Source: Carboxylicivirga litoralis
GTDB lineage: Bacteria; Bacteroidota; Bacteroidia; Bacteroidales; Marinilabiliaceae
Length of the DNA: 64,000 bases
Assembly: GCF_025499605.1 (NCBI RefSeq)
Contig: NZ_JAFMVC010000006.1
Location: forward strand, 177,258-241,257
Direction of reading: 5' to 3'
The notes below the pieces were generated by a model. The model made no database searches, had not been told where the DNA came from, and saw nothing but the letters and a program-made list of their open reading frames with translations. Made by a program: the position numbers and the translations under genes. Below, one piece after another: positions 1 to 7,992 of the stretch (position 1 is the first letter of the stretch; each line of letters starts with the position of its first letter).

Positions 1-1030
1 CCGCTTTGTTTCTGGCTTCTACGATACTTCTTTCGTAGGCCTGCTGTTCGCTAATATCGCGACAAATAGCCAGAATAAGTTCGCGATTTAAAAGGGAGAA
101 GCGACGAGTATGCACCTCTAGTGATATTGGTTTGTATTTACCTTTAATTGTTGCTTTATATATTGAACTTGGTTTTAAAAATTTCTTTTCAAGTATTCTT
201 TTTTCTTTTTCAGAATACTTGTCATCGATAAGCATAAAGGGATTAATAGTAGCTAACTCGTCTAAACTATAGCCTGTCAACTTATGCGCAGCATCATTTA
301 GCTCAATACAACCAATCATTTCCTCGTTCACTATCTCCCATAAAAAAATGGCATCATTGGCTACGTTAAATAGCTGGCGGTATTTTTCTTCGCTTTGCTG
401 AAGCTCCTTTGTCCGACTTTTAACCCTATCTTCCAGTTCATGGTTAAGCTTTTGTAATTCGTTAAGTAAGCACAAACGATCCCATTTCTCTACCACAATT
501 TGTATGATTTGATGAAAAGGATGTAAATCAGTGGAAAAGGTGGCTGCAGAATTACCATTACTGATAAAAACAAACACCCCTTTTTCTAGTATGCGCGTAT
601 GGAAGGTTAGAGCCAAAAATTCGTTGGGCTCAAATAAGTTGTCTGTATGCACAAAATTGAAAGCATCAGGTCGCTGTTTTACTTTAAACCGAATGATTGG
701 TTCGTGATTAAACTCTTCAATAAGTTCATTGGAGAACAAAAGAGCGCCCTGGCATGGTTCAATATTCAGCAAAGCACAATACTGCACAATACAAATACAC
801 TTGCCCGAACTATAGTCGTAACAGGCACAATAAGTGATGTTTTTTAGAATCGATATTTTTTCGAGAACAGATTGCAGCAAAACCGTTTCATCGGTAATAG
901 ACTCAAAGCTTTCGTTAATCAGGTTGAGAAGCAGCATTTCCTCCACCCGATTCGACAAGGCATTATTCTCCTCTTCAAGTATTTTTACGCGGTCTTCCAG
1001 CACCCGTATTTTATTTTTACGGTCATCCAT
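1..1030 (-). CDS. PAS-domain sensor protein, probably a histidine kinase (C-terminal part outside the window)
   Basis: Reading the minus strand from the ATG at 1030 gives an open frame with no stop to the window edge, about 343 codons. Residues 1-30 look like a coiled coil. About 30-200 resembles a degenerate GAF-type sensing region with Cys-rich stretches (YCACYDY, KCICIVQYC). A second coiled coil (ELEDRVKSRTKELQQSEEKY) leads into a PAS domain at about 230-345 (YRQLFNVANDAIFLWE ... ICRDISEQQ). This order is typical of Bacteroidota hybrid or plain sensor kinases, so HisKA and HATPase domains are expected to the left, but they are not visible. There is no membrane segment, so it is probably cytosolic. 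The start directly abuts the stop of the hydrolase gene (TAAATG), which suggests translational coupling. Confidence 0.8.
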   Translation of the reverse strand, partial: MDDRKNKIRVLEDRVKILEEENNALSNRVEEMLLLNLINESFESITDETVLLQSVLEKISILKNITYCACYDYSSGKCICIVQYCALLNIEPCQGALLFSNELIEEFNHEPIIRFKVKQRPDAFNFVHTDNLFEPNEFLALTFHTRILEKGVFVFISNGNSAATFSTDLHPFHQIIQIVVEKWDRLCLLNELQKLNHELEDRVKSRTKELQQSEEKYRQLFNVANDAIFLWEIVNEEMIGCIELNDAAHKLTGYSLDELATINPFMLIDDKYSEKEKRILEKKFLKPSSIYKATIKGKYKPISLEVHTRRFSLLNRELILAICRDISEQQAYERSIVEARNKA

Positions 1031-1855
1031 TTATCGGAGTAAAAAGGTTAGTAGAAACTGAGCAATTAACTCCGGCTCATCTTCCTGAATAAAATGGCCT
1101 GCACTGGGCACATGCACCAGCCGACTTGTTTGAATATTTTTATGTAGTTTCTCGGCAATTTGCTGGCTTAGGTAAACATCTTTATCGCCCCGAATGATTA
1201 ATACCGGTATCTGCAACCGTCTTAGATCATCTGATATTTCCAGAAGATCCTGATTATTTAAGCAGTGTGAGAAATACAGGAAAGCCTTTCGCCCATCACT
1301 GCTTCTCATGGGATACCAAAAATAATCCATCAACTCTTTGTTCAAGCGCTCGGTGTGGTACAAGCCACGTTTGACAATAAAACGAAACGCACCCAAATCG
1401 AGCGAAGCCATAGCCAATTGCCTGATTATAGGTGTGCGCATGGTAATAATGGGTTGTACCGGCCAAAAATCGTAGGCGACCGTATTTAGCAACGATAAAC
1501 TCAAAATATTTTCGGGATAGCGAACAGACATAATCTGACAAATACCTCCACCTACATCATGCCCTACCAAATGCACTTTAGAAACATGTAATGCCTCCAA
1601 AAACTTCGCCAGTATTTTCGCATGGTTCTTTAAGGAAAATTCCACATCAATGGATTTGTCGGAATCGCCACACCCCAGCAAATCAACCACTATTAGTTCA
1701 AAATTGTCGTTAAGATATGGCACTACCATTCGCCAGATAAACGAATAGGTGGTGATGCCATGCACCAGCATCAAAGGCTCACCCTGTCCGCAACGATAAT
1801 ACACCAATTCGTGATCGTCGATAAGAATACTATGTCGATCTTTCTTTTTGAGCAT
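1031..1855 (-). CDS. alpha/beta hydrolase with Asp nucleophile (epoxide hydrolase / haloalkane dehalogenase-like)
   Basis: A 274-residue cytoplasmic alpha/beta hydrolase with no signal peptide. The oxyanion motif HG lies at residues 32-33. The nucleophile elbow reads GHDVGG with Asp100, not Ser. The acid residue is probably in GDKDVY near 227, and the catalytic His is in AGHFIQEDEP near 254. An Asp nucleophile in this position is characteristic of epoxide hydrolases and haloalkane or fluoroacetate dehalogenases rather than esterases; the substrate cannot be told from sequence. It is the first gene of a two-gene unit with the downstream PAS sensor (stop and start codons abut), an unusual pairing. 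A candidate promoter lies at 1991-2022. Confidence 0.85.
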   Translation of the reverse strand: MLKKKDRHSILIDDHELVYYRCGQGEPLMLVHGITTYSFIWRMVVPYLNDNFELIVVDLLGCGDSDKSIDVEFSLKNHAKILAKFLEALHVSKVHLVGHDVGGGICQIMSVRYPENILSLSLLNTVAYDFWPVQPIITMRTPIIRQLAMASLDLGAFRFIVKRGLYHTERLNKELMDYFWYPMRSSDGRKAFLYFSHCLNNQDLLEISDDLRRLQIPVLIIRGDKDVYLSQQIAEKLHKNIQTSRLVHVPSAGHFIQEDEPELIAQFLLTFLLR

Positions 1856-1990
1856 TTTGCTGGCTTTTTGCTCAAATAAGTTAGGGAGTATTTTTCGAAA
1901 AATCTATTCTGTGTATAGAAAGTAATACCTTAGACTTAAGATACAAGACCTTTCGCCAATTAGCTTAATCTCTACAAGTTAACAACGGCG

Positions 1991-2022
1991 CAAATGTAAA
2001 TAGAGTATTTTGGTTTATCCAA
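1991..2022 (-). promoter_or_regulatory. candidate Bacteroidota promoter for the hydrolase/sensor pair
   Basis: On the minus strand, TTG (2020-2022) is followed after 21 bases by TACATTTG (1991-1998), a full match to the TAnnTTTG -7 consensus. Transcription would start near 1985, giving a leader of about 130 bases. Confidence 0.45.
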
Positions 2023-2061
2023 CAAAATAAGGATGCGGTCTTTAATATATCATTAAAGCTC

Positions 2062-3201
2062 CTACATCCCTCCCCAATCCGATTTAATCAGATGCGCTTC
2101 AACGTCATCTTCAATATTATCGGGTAGGTTGTGAAAGAAATTAATGCCTGTTTTAGCTTCCAATTCGTCGATGCTAATGGCATATTCATCTACTTTAATA
2201 CTTCCTGAGTTATAATTATCACGATGCTCAATCCAAAAGGCGAGACCGGAATACTTTTTATTTTTATAATTGACCAAAGCCATGTAGTAATACTTTGGTA
2301 CCGGCACATGTGTATCTGATGTCGTATATTCAATCACCTTATCAAGTGTGCCACCTTTCACCACATACAGGGTATCTCTAAATGAGGTACTTCTACCCCA
2401 ATCACGCACTGCGCCTTCAAATTTAGTCCAGATATAACGGTTAAAATTACCGTACATTGGTGTCATATTTGAATAATAAAAAGTTTGACGATTGGCTTCC
2501 TCGCAATAAACACGGTCAGAAGAAGCCACAATATGTCCGCGGTCGAAGCCATAGAAATCCTGACGAACAGAGCGGTATTCATCAGGTATTTGAGGGTCGT
2601 CAGCCCAGGCATCTGTTCGACCAACGTTGTTACCTGCCGTTTCGTTGTAATATGTAAAAGCTACCCATCGGGCATGTCGTTGAGATTTAACATACTCAAG
2701 ACTAAAATTGGCTATTTTCTTGCTTTCATGCTCAAGTGTATGCGCCACGAACATTGCATCATTATCCGATGATAATTCTGGTATTTCAATACGTTTTGAG
2801 ATATCTCCCAAGCCTGTATTGCCGCCATTACCATTATTTGTATTATCATCGCTACTTTGTACAATGTGTAAATAATCGACCTTATCGCTGGTTGATATCT
2901 TAATGTGAGCATTTCTTTTTTCGTCCTTGTTCACACTAATATCAACCCTTACAATGGCATCTCCCTCACCATAGGGTGTTGAAACAGAGAGCCAGTTAAG
3001 GTCTTCTTCTACCGTCCATGCTGTGTTTGATTTAATATGTAACTCATACTCTCCGCCACTGGATGGAATTTCACCTGGATTGGGCACTAATTCAAATGTT
3101 AATTCTGAAGTTGAATCATTATTAGAACAAGCTAAAAGCATACAAGAGCCCACCAACAGACAACTCAATATTTTAAAATATGATTTTACAGCACTTTGCA
3201 T
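2062..3201 (-). CDS. surface lipoprotein with BACON domain and DNA/RNA non-specific endonuclease (NUC1/EndoG) domain
   Basis: Predicted secreted nuclease. The ATG at 3201 is preferred over one seven codons upstream because it puts a Lys-containing n-region and hydrophobic stretch straight before the lipobox LLAC and leaves 4 bases after the upstream stop. After the Cys comes SNNDSTSE, then a BACON-type Ig-like domain (about residues 35-115, with NTAWTV and NWLSVS). The catalytic domain covers about 130-370: RHARWVAFTYY, the active-site DRGH near residue 219, and the metal-binding NMTPMYGNFNRYIW. BACON domains often sit in surface proteins that meet polymers. It is the last gene of the nuclease/TonB locus and very probably co-transcribed with the EEP nuclease gene upstream. 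Confidence 0.9.
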   Translation of the reverse strand: MQSAVKSYFKILSCLLVGSCMLLACSNNDSTSELTFELVPNPGEIPSSGGEYELHIKSNTAWTVEEDLNWLSVSTPYGEGDAIVRVDISVNKDEKRNAHIKISTSDKVDYLHIVQSSDDNTNNGNGGNTGLGDISKRIEIPELSSDNDAMFVAHTLEHESKKIANFSLEYVKSQRHARWVAFTYYNETAGNNVGRTDAWADDPQIPDEYRSVRQDFYGFDRGHIVASSDRVYCEEANRQTFYYSNMTPMYGNFNRYIWTKFEGAVRDWGRSTSFRDTLYVVKGGTLDKVIEYTTSDTHVPVPKYYYMALVNYKNKKYSGLAFWIEHRDNYNSGSIKVDEYAISIDELEAKTGINFFHNLPDNIEDDVEAHLIKSDWGGM

Positions 3202-3205
3202 TACA

Positions 3206-4225
3206 TTATAATTGTTTTGCAATATAGGTTATCACCGGTAAATGGTCGCTATATCCATTTAAATATATGCCTTTTGAATGCGTGCGTTTTGGATAGCCTT
3301 TAAACTGACCTTCCTGGCTAATGAGGAAATCTTTGTTGAAAATCTCTGCTTTCCAAAAGAACAATTCCTTTTTATTAGAGCCAATAAGCCCTTTGCTCAT
3401 CAAAATCTGGTCAAACAGACTCCAGCTTCCCTTATACGCAAGAGTACCTATTCCCTGGGCATAATAATCCCAGAATGGGTTATACATTTCATCGCTATTA
3501 ACATCTGCTTTTTTACGCTTGCCCTTCAATACCTTTTTAACGCTGTTGTTAGTTGGGTCATCGTTTAAATCACCCATCACAAAAATCTTGGCAGCGGCAT
3601 CATCGTTTAACAGAGAATCAACAATGCTTCGTGTTACTTGGGCGGCCTGCTCACGTCGGATTGATTTTGCACGTCGCGATGGCCAGTGATTAACAATTAC
3701 ATGTACTTTTTCACCTGAAATATGACCTGTTACCAATAACTGATCGCGTGTTTTATACTTATTATCTTCAGGCAAAACGAATGGAAAGATTTTGTATGAT
3801 TCGAGCTTAAATAAGTCAGGATTATAAATTAGAGCCACATCAATACCCCGATAATCAGGCGACTCTTCGTGCACAATCTGGTATTTCTTCTCTGCGAAGT
3901 CACCATAGGCCACCAGGTCGTCAAGTACCTTGCGATTTTCAACCTCAGACAGGCCAATAATTGCCGGACCTTGCGGACAATATTTATTACCCAACTGGTT
4001 GAGAACCGTTGAAATATTCTTTAGCTTATTATCATACTTCATCTCATTCCAATGATAGCCTCCATTGGGTGTGAATTCTTCATCATTGGTGTCATCCGAA
4101 TCCTCTGTATCGAATAAGTTTTCTACATTATAAAAGGCAACGCCATACACAGCATACTTATTATTCTGAGCCTGCACATATACATTCAGAACAATCAGCA
4201 AAAGAAGAATAAATTTAGTTCTCAT
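3206..4225 (-). CDS. secreted endonuclease/exonuclease/phosphatase (EEP, DNase I-like) family protein
   Basis: A 339-residue protein with a signal peptide (MRTKFILLLLIVLNVYVQAQ, no lipobox). EEP signature elements appear in order: FYNVENLF, LSEVENR (metal-binding Glu), VNHWPSRR (catalytic His), MGDLNDDP (Asp/Asn pair) and the C-terminal YSDHLPV (catalytic Asp-His). The acidic DTEDSDDTND loop near residue 40 is common in Bacteroidota homologues. The likely role is phosphodiester hydrolysis of DNA or RNA in the periplasm or outside the cell. It lies 4 bases from the NUC1-type nuclease and downstream of the DUF4493 lipoprotein, with a hairpin (4242-4274) between. A phosphatase on phosphorylated lipids or sugars is possible, but the three-nuclease context favours nucleic acids. 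Confidence 0.88.
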   Translation of the reverse strand: MRTKFILLLLIVLNVYVQAQNNKYAVYGVAFYNVENLFDTEDSDDTNDEEFTPNGGYHWNEMKYDNKLKNISTVLNQLGNKYCPQGPAIIGLSEVENRKVLDDLVAYGDFAEKKYQIVHEESPDYRGIDVALIYNPDLFKLESYKIFPFVLPEDNKYKTRDQLLVTGHISGEKVHVIVNHWPSRRAKSIRREQAAQVTRSIVDSLLNDDAAAKIFVMGDLNDDPTNNSVKKVLKGKRKKADVNSDEMYNPFWDYYAQGIGTLAYKGSWSLFDQILMSKGLIGSNKKELFFWKAEIFNKDFLISQEGQFKGYPKRTHSKGIYLNGYSDHLPVITYIAKQL

Positions 4226-4241
4226 GACTTAAATATAATTA

Positions 4242-4274
4242 AAAGAGGTAACCCAATAATCGGATTACCTCTTT
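4242..4274 (-). terminator. hairpin, possible partial terminator inside the nuclease locus
   Basis: Arms AAAGAGGTAA (4242-4251) and TTACCTCTTT (4265-4274) form a perfect 10-bp stem followed on the minus strand by TTTTAATTATATTT. It may lower expression of the two downstream nucleases relative to the surface proteins. Confidence 0.5.
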
Positions 4275-4291
4275 AGGAAAATACACGGGAT

Positions 4292-6046
4292 TTATTGTGT
4301 TACTTTAAAATTGTCGATAATAACGCGCATTGGTTTACCTTCATAACCAGGATCTGTTTTTAACGCATTTTTGACAACAATAGTTGAACTTGCCTGTCCA
4401 TTGGTGAAATTAGCTGAAACAGTAGCATAATCTCCATCTTTACCTGTGCTGGTAAAATCCAAAGTTTGCTCTTCGGAACCACATGCTACAACCACCTTGG
4501 TATCATAGGAACCTGACCAACCTTTAACTTTAAAAGAGACTGCAAATGCACCACCGTTACCAGATAAATCAAGCGCTTTTGTTTCAATTGAACCAGCTGT
4601 TGAACTTGAGCCAAGTTTAACAGAACTATTTGTTGCATATACTTTTTCTGACACTGTTGGAAAACTTGCATTTCCATTCCAAGCTGGTGAGTTATCAACA
4701 GTACCTGTACAATCTGCAAAATCTTCGGCTAATACTTCGCTTCCTGTTGAGCCGCCACCGGTATCATCACCACCAGTGTCGTCACCGCCAGTGTCGCCTC
4801 CACCTGATGTACTTCCTTCGCCAAACTTAACGTTATCGATGCGGAAAGTTGTTGAGTTACTTTGACCACCTTTAGCTACATATTTAAAACCAATGTATTT
4901 AGTGCCGGTCTGTGTCGCTAAATCAATATTTCCCGAAGAAATAAAGGTATGATCCGCATCGCCTTCTGCAGCAACCTTGGCATCAATCTTCTCTACGTTA
5001 GCTGTTGCCGGGTCAATACCATCCATTACAAAAACTTCTAATGAAGATGTACTTTTCCAGTATGCTTTTGCTGTTTCGAAGCTTAGGATTTTACTGGTAG
5101 CATTATCCATATCGATAGCTGGCGAAATTAACCAATACTCATAATCAGCAGATGCTCCATTATGAGCAGATGCTTGCACATATTTATTACTTGAATATTC
5201 TTTAATCTGCCAATCCCGATCACCTTGAACTTTTGCCACTGACCATCCATTAATGGCAGCAGTCCCTCCATCAGTTCCACTTTCAAAATCCTCATCAATT
5301 AATGGTTTTGTTTCACTTCCACCACCATTACCACCTGTACCAATCACAAATACTTCTTCGCGCTCAGTAACATCTTCATCCACTGTAATGGTCACAGTTA
5401 GAGTACCAGAACCGGCATCGGAAGCAACAGGTTTGATTGTTACCACTTCTCGGGCATTAAGCGTAAATGTTTTGCTATAAGTAGCATCATTAGGTGAAGT
5501 ACCGATAGTAATATCGATTGATACATCACCGGCAGGGAAATAACCAGTACGGCCTTCTGTTTTTGGAAAGTCCAGGGCTTTATCCGACAGCTTCACTTTT
5601 GCTGCATACTCTGAAAAGGCAGCTTTGAACTCGTCTGTCCATAAGAACTTAACACCAGCGTTTGTTTGAGTACAATTAACAGCTGCCGTATTATTTTGGT
5701 CAGGTACCACATCAACTACCACTTCTCCACCATAAACTGGCTTATCGAATGCAGGAGCAGAAAACTCTTCCGAAAGCGCCTCAACTGTATAAGCACCTGC
5801 CATTAACTCAACCTGGTCGGGCGCACTTGATACCGGATCAAATGTTTTTACCACAGCGTCCTGTCCATCTTTAATCTTTACGATAAAATCGTTAGGATTA
5901 ACTGCCGCTGTTGACTTTAAGGTAACTGCCGTATTAACACCACATTTAATTTCTAATGTACCCGTTTCAGATACATCATCTTTAACGTTTGAGCACCCAG
6001 ATAGCACGGCTAAGCCAAGCGCTATCGAAAGCAATTTTGTTTTCAT
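4292..6046 (-). CDS. DUF4493 and choice-of-anchor J domain lipoprotein
   Basis: A 584-residue lipoprotein. The signal peptide ends in LSGC (Cys18), followed by SNVKDD, which resembles a Bacteroidota surface-export signal. Residues about 20-235 form a DUF4493 domain (polymer-display fold; markers PVYGG, GVKFLW, TEGRTGYFPAG). About 250-415 is a choice-of-anchor J (cleaved-adhesin-like) beta-sandwich (DEDFESG, GDRDWQI, YEYWLISPAID, KYIGFKYVAKGG). A Gly/Asp linker (repeats of GGDDT) leads to a C-terminal beta-sandwich of about 135 residues that may bind carbohydrate or another polymer. No catalytic motif is visible. It lies between its two-copy relative and the EEP nuclease, so a substrate-binding role at the cell surface is inferred. 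Confidence 0.82.
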   Translation of the reverse strand: MKTKLLSIALGLAVLSGCSNVKDDVSETGTLEIKCGVNTAVTLKSTAAVNPNDFIVKIKDGQDAVVKTFDPVSSAPDQVELMAGAYTVEALSEEFSAPAFDKPVYGGEVVVDVVPDQNNTAAVNCTQTNAGVKFLWTDEFKAAFSEYAAKVKLSDKALDFPKTEGRTGYFPAGDVSIDITIGTSPNDATYSKTFTLNAREVVTIKPVASDAGSGTLTVTITVDEDVTEREEVFVIGTGGNGGGSETKPLIDEDFESGTDGGTAAINGWSVAKVQGDRDWQIKEYSSNKYVQASAHNGASADYEYWLISPAIDMDNATSKILSFETAKAYWKSTSSLEVFVMDGIDPATANVEKIDAKVAAEGDADHTFISSGNIDLATQTGTKYIGFKYVAKGGQSNSTTFRIDNVKFGEGSTSGGGDTGGDDTGGDDTGGGSTGSEVLAEDFADCTGTVDNSPAWNGNASFPTVSEKVYATNSSVKLGSSSTAGSIETKALDLSGNGGAFAVSFKVKGWSGSYDTKVVVACGSEEQTLDFTSTGKDGDYATVSANFTNGQASSTIVVKNALKTDPGYEGKPMRVIIDNFKVTQ

Positions 6047-6081
6047 TTTAATTAGGTTTAATTGTTTGATAAAAAATATAA

Positions 6082-7956
6082 TTATTCAGCTACTCCAAAC
6101 TTAAAATTATCGATGCGAAAGGTTGTTGAGTTACTGGCACCGCCTTTGGCGACGTATTTAAAACCAATGTACTTTGTGCCTGTTTGTGCCGACAAGTCAA
6201 CATTGCCTGATGCAACAAAGGTATGGTCTGCATCACTTTCTTGAGCGATGGTCGCTGACGTAATTTGCTCAACAGTAGCGGCTGCCGGATCGGTGCCATC
6301 CATCACATATACTTCTAAGGATGATGTACTATTCCAATAGGCTTTTGCAGTTTCGAACGACATGGTTTTATTCGTCGCATTATCCATATCTATGGCTGGG
6401 GTAATTAACCAATACTCATAATCATCAGCATTGCCATTATGAGCTGATGCCTGAGCGTAATTATTGCTGGTTCCTGATGCGTTATCAGTATACTTTCTGA
6501 TTTGCCAATCACGGTCGCCTAAAACTTTGGCCACAGTCCAGTTGTTAATCGATGCCGGATCATAATCATTTCCACTTTCAAAATCCTCGCTAACTGTTGT
6601 AACCGGTGTTACAGGGTCAGGTTCTTCACCGCCGCTTTCAATACCAAATTTGAAGTTATCGATGCGGAAAGTTGTTGAGTTTTGGGAACCTCCCTTAGCC
6701 ACGTACTTAAAGCCAATGTATTTCTGTCCTGTTTGTGCCGATAGATCCACATCACCAGATGGAATAAATGTATTATCCCCATCACTCTCCTGAGCCAATG
6801 TCACATCTAATTTAATGAGATCCGCATTGGCTATTTCCTTGCTATCTAAAACGTAAACCTCCAATGACGATGTACTTTTCCAAAATGATTTAGCCGTTTC
6901 AAACGACATGACTTTATTGGTAGCGTTATCAAAATCGATAAGCGGCGTAATCAACCAGTATTCATAGTCCTCAGCAGCTCCATTATGAGCAGAAGCTTGC
7001 GCATAGTAATTGTCTGAGTAAGTTCTGATCTGCCAATCGCGATCACCTAACACACTTACTACTGACCATCCGTTTATATTAGCAGGATCATAATCAGCTG
7101 CACTTTCAAAATCTTCATCAACAGTTGTTACCGGCGTATCAGGATCCGGGGTCGGATCTGTTCCGTCATCTATAAAAGTTCCAATATCTAAAGTATCACG
7201 AATTACCAATTGCCATGTATCACGGTGCTTCGACATTATCCCTGTAAGTGTACCCCATCCTTTGGGAAGTGTTTTGTTTGCAAAGTTGGCATATTTACTA
7301 TTGTAGGTAATAATTGACTTTCCGTCTACATCCACAATGGCACGAGATGTAGAGTTTTGTGAATCATCAGCAAATGTAACTTGTCCTCCTTGCGTGAACT
7401 TCACATTCTCAAGAGTCACCAATTTGTCTTTCATTGAGTCCTCCAAATTGGCAATTTTAATCACTTCCGGTGTTGGCTTATCACCTGGAAAATCATGTCG
7501 GAATACATGCTGTTCAAATATCTCAGCCGGCATGCGTCCAACAGTCCATTCGCCATTGCTCTGATACTTATAGCCAATTAATTGTTTATCGCCATAGGTG
7601 CCTGTGTACAACCCTTCGCACTCAATAAACACTTTCTGGCCAACGCGGAACGTATTGTAAATGCTGTTTTTATCAATACCTATCTCAATGGCGCGATCAT
7701 CATCCTGAATAATCATTTTTTTATACAGGTTACCCGACTCATCGTTGGCGGTTACAATACCACTTATCACTACATGATAATCGATTTCCTGGTAATCATC
7801 AGTAAATTGCTCTTTAAACTCTTTGATTGTATGAGTTGCTTCCCCTTTATAAATAGGCGCTGTGATTGGTGGCACATCATAGTCCCTTTTGTCACACGCT
7901 GTAAACACTCCTACAATCAGTGTTAAAACGAATAAGCTATACTTTCTTAGTTTCAT
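6082..7956 (-). CDS. DUF5689 lipoprotein with two choice-of-anchor J domains
   Basis: A 624-residue lipoprotein with lipobox FTAC (Cys21) followed by DKRDYD. Residues about 35-265 form a DUF5689 region, an OB-fold-like domain (VVISGIVTANDESGN, KMIIQDDDRAIEI, GQKVFIECEGLYTG). Two tandem choice-of-anchor J modules follow (about 280-440 and 455-622). Both contain DEDFES or SEDFES, NGWSV or NNWTV, LGDRDWQIR, ASAHNG, DYEYWLITP and QNSTTFRIDNFKFG. They are very similar to each other and to the module in the next gene, so they are recent duplicates. OB-folds can bind single-stranded nucleic acid, which fits the nuclease neighbours, but this is inference. It probably acts on the cell surface with the TonB receptor encoded just upstream. 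Confidence 0.83.
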   Translation of the reverse strand: MKLRKYSLFVLTLIVGVFTACDKRDYDVPPITAPIYKGEATHTIKEFKEQFTDDYQEIDYHVVISGIVTANDESGNLYKKMIIQDDDRAIEIGIDKNSIYNTFRVGQKVFIECEGLYTGTYGDKQLIGYKYQSNGEWTVGRMPAEIFEQHVFRHDFPGDKPTPEVIKIANLEDSMKDKLVTLENVKFTQGGQVTFADDSQNSTSRAIVDVDGKSIITYNSKYANFANKTLPKGWGTLTGIMSKHRDTWQLVIRDTLDIGTFIDDGTDPTPDPDTPVTTVDEDFESAADYDPANINGWSVVSVLGDRDWQIRTYSDNYYAQASAHNGAAEDYEYWLITPLIDFDNATNKVMSFETAKSFWKSTSSLEVYVLDSKEIANADLIKLDVTLAQESDGDNTFIPSGDVDLSAQTGQKYIGFKYVAKGGSQNSTTFRIDNFKFGIESGGEEPDPVTPVTTVSEDFESGNDYDPASINNWTVAKVLGDRDWQIRKYTDNASGTSNNYAQASAHNGNADDYEYWLITPAIDMDNATNKTMSFETAKAYWNSTSSLEVYVMDGTDPAAATVEQITSATIAQESDADHTFVASGNVDLSAQTGTKYIGFKYVAKGGASNSTTFRIDNFKFGVAE

Positions 7957-7992
7957 TATATTTAGTTTTTTCTTGTTCTGATTTGGATAATA

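Noticed and set aside
7582..7926. 114-codon plus-strand frame inside the DUF5689 gene
   Set aside because: Antisense to a clear lipoprotein gene; composition is that of a shadow frame.
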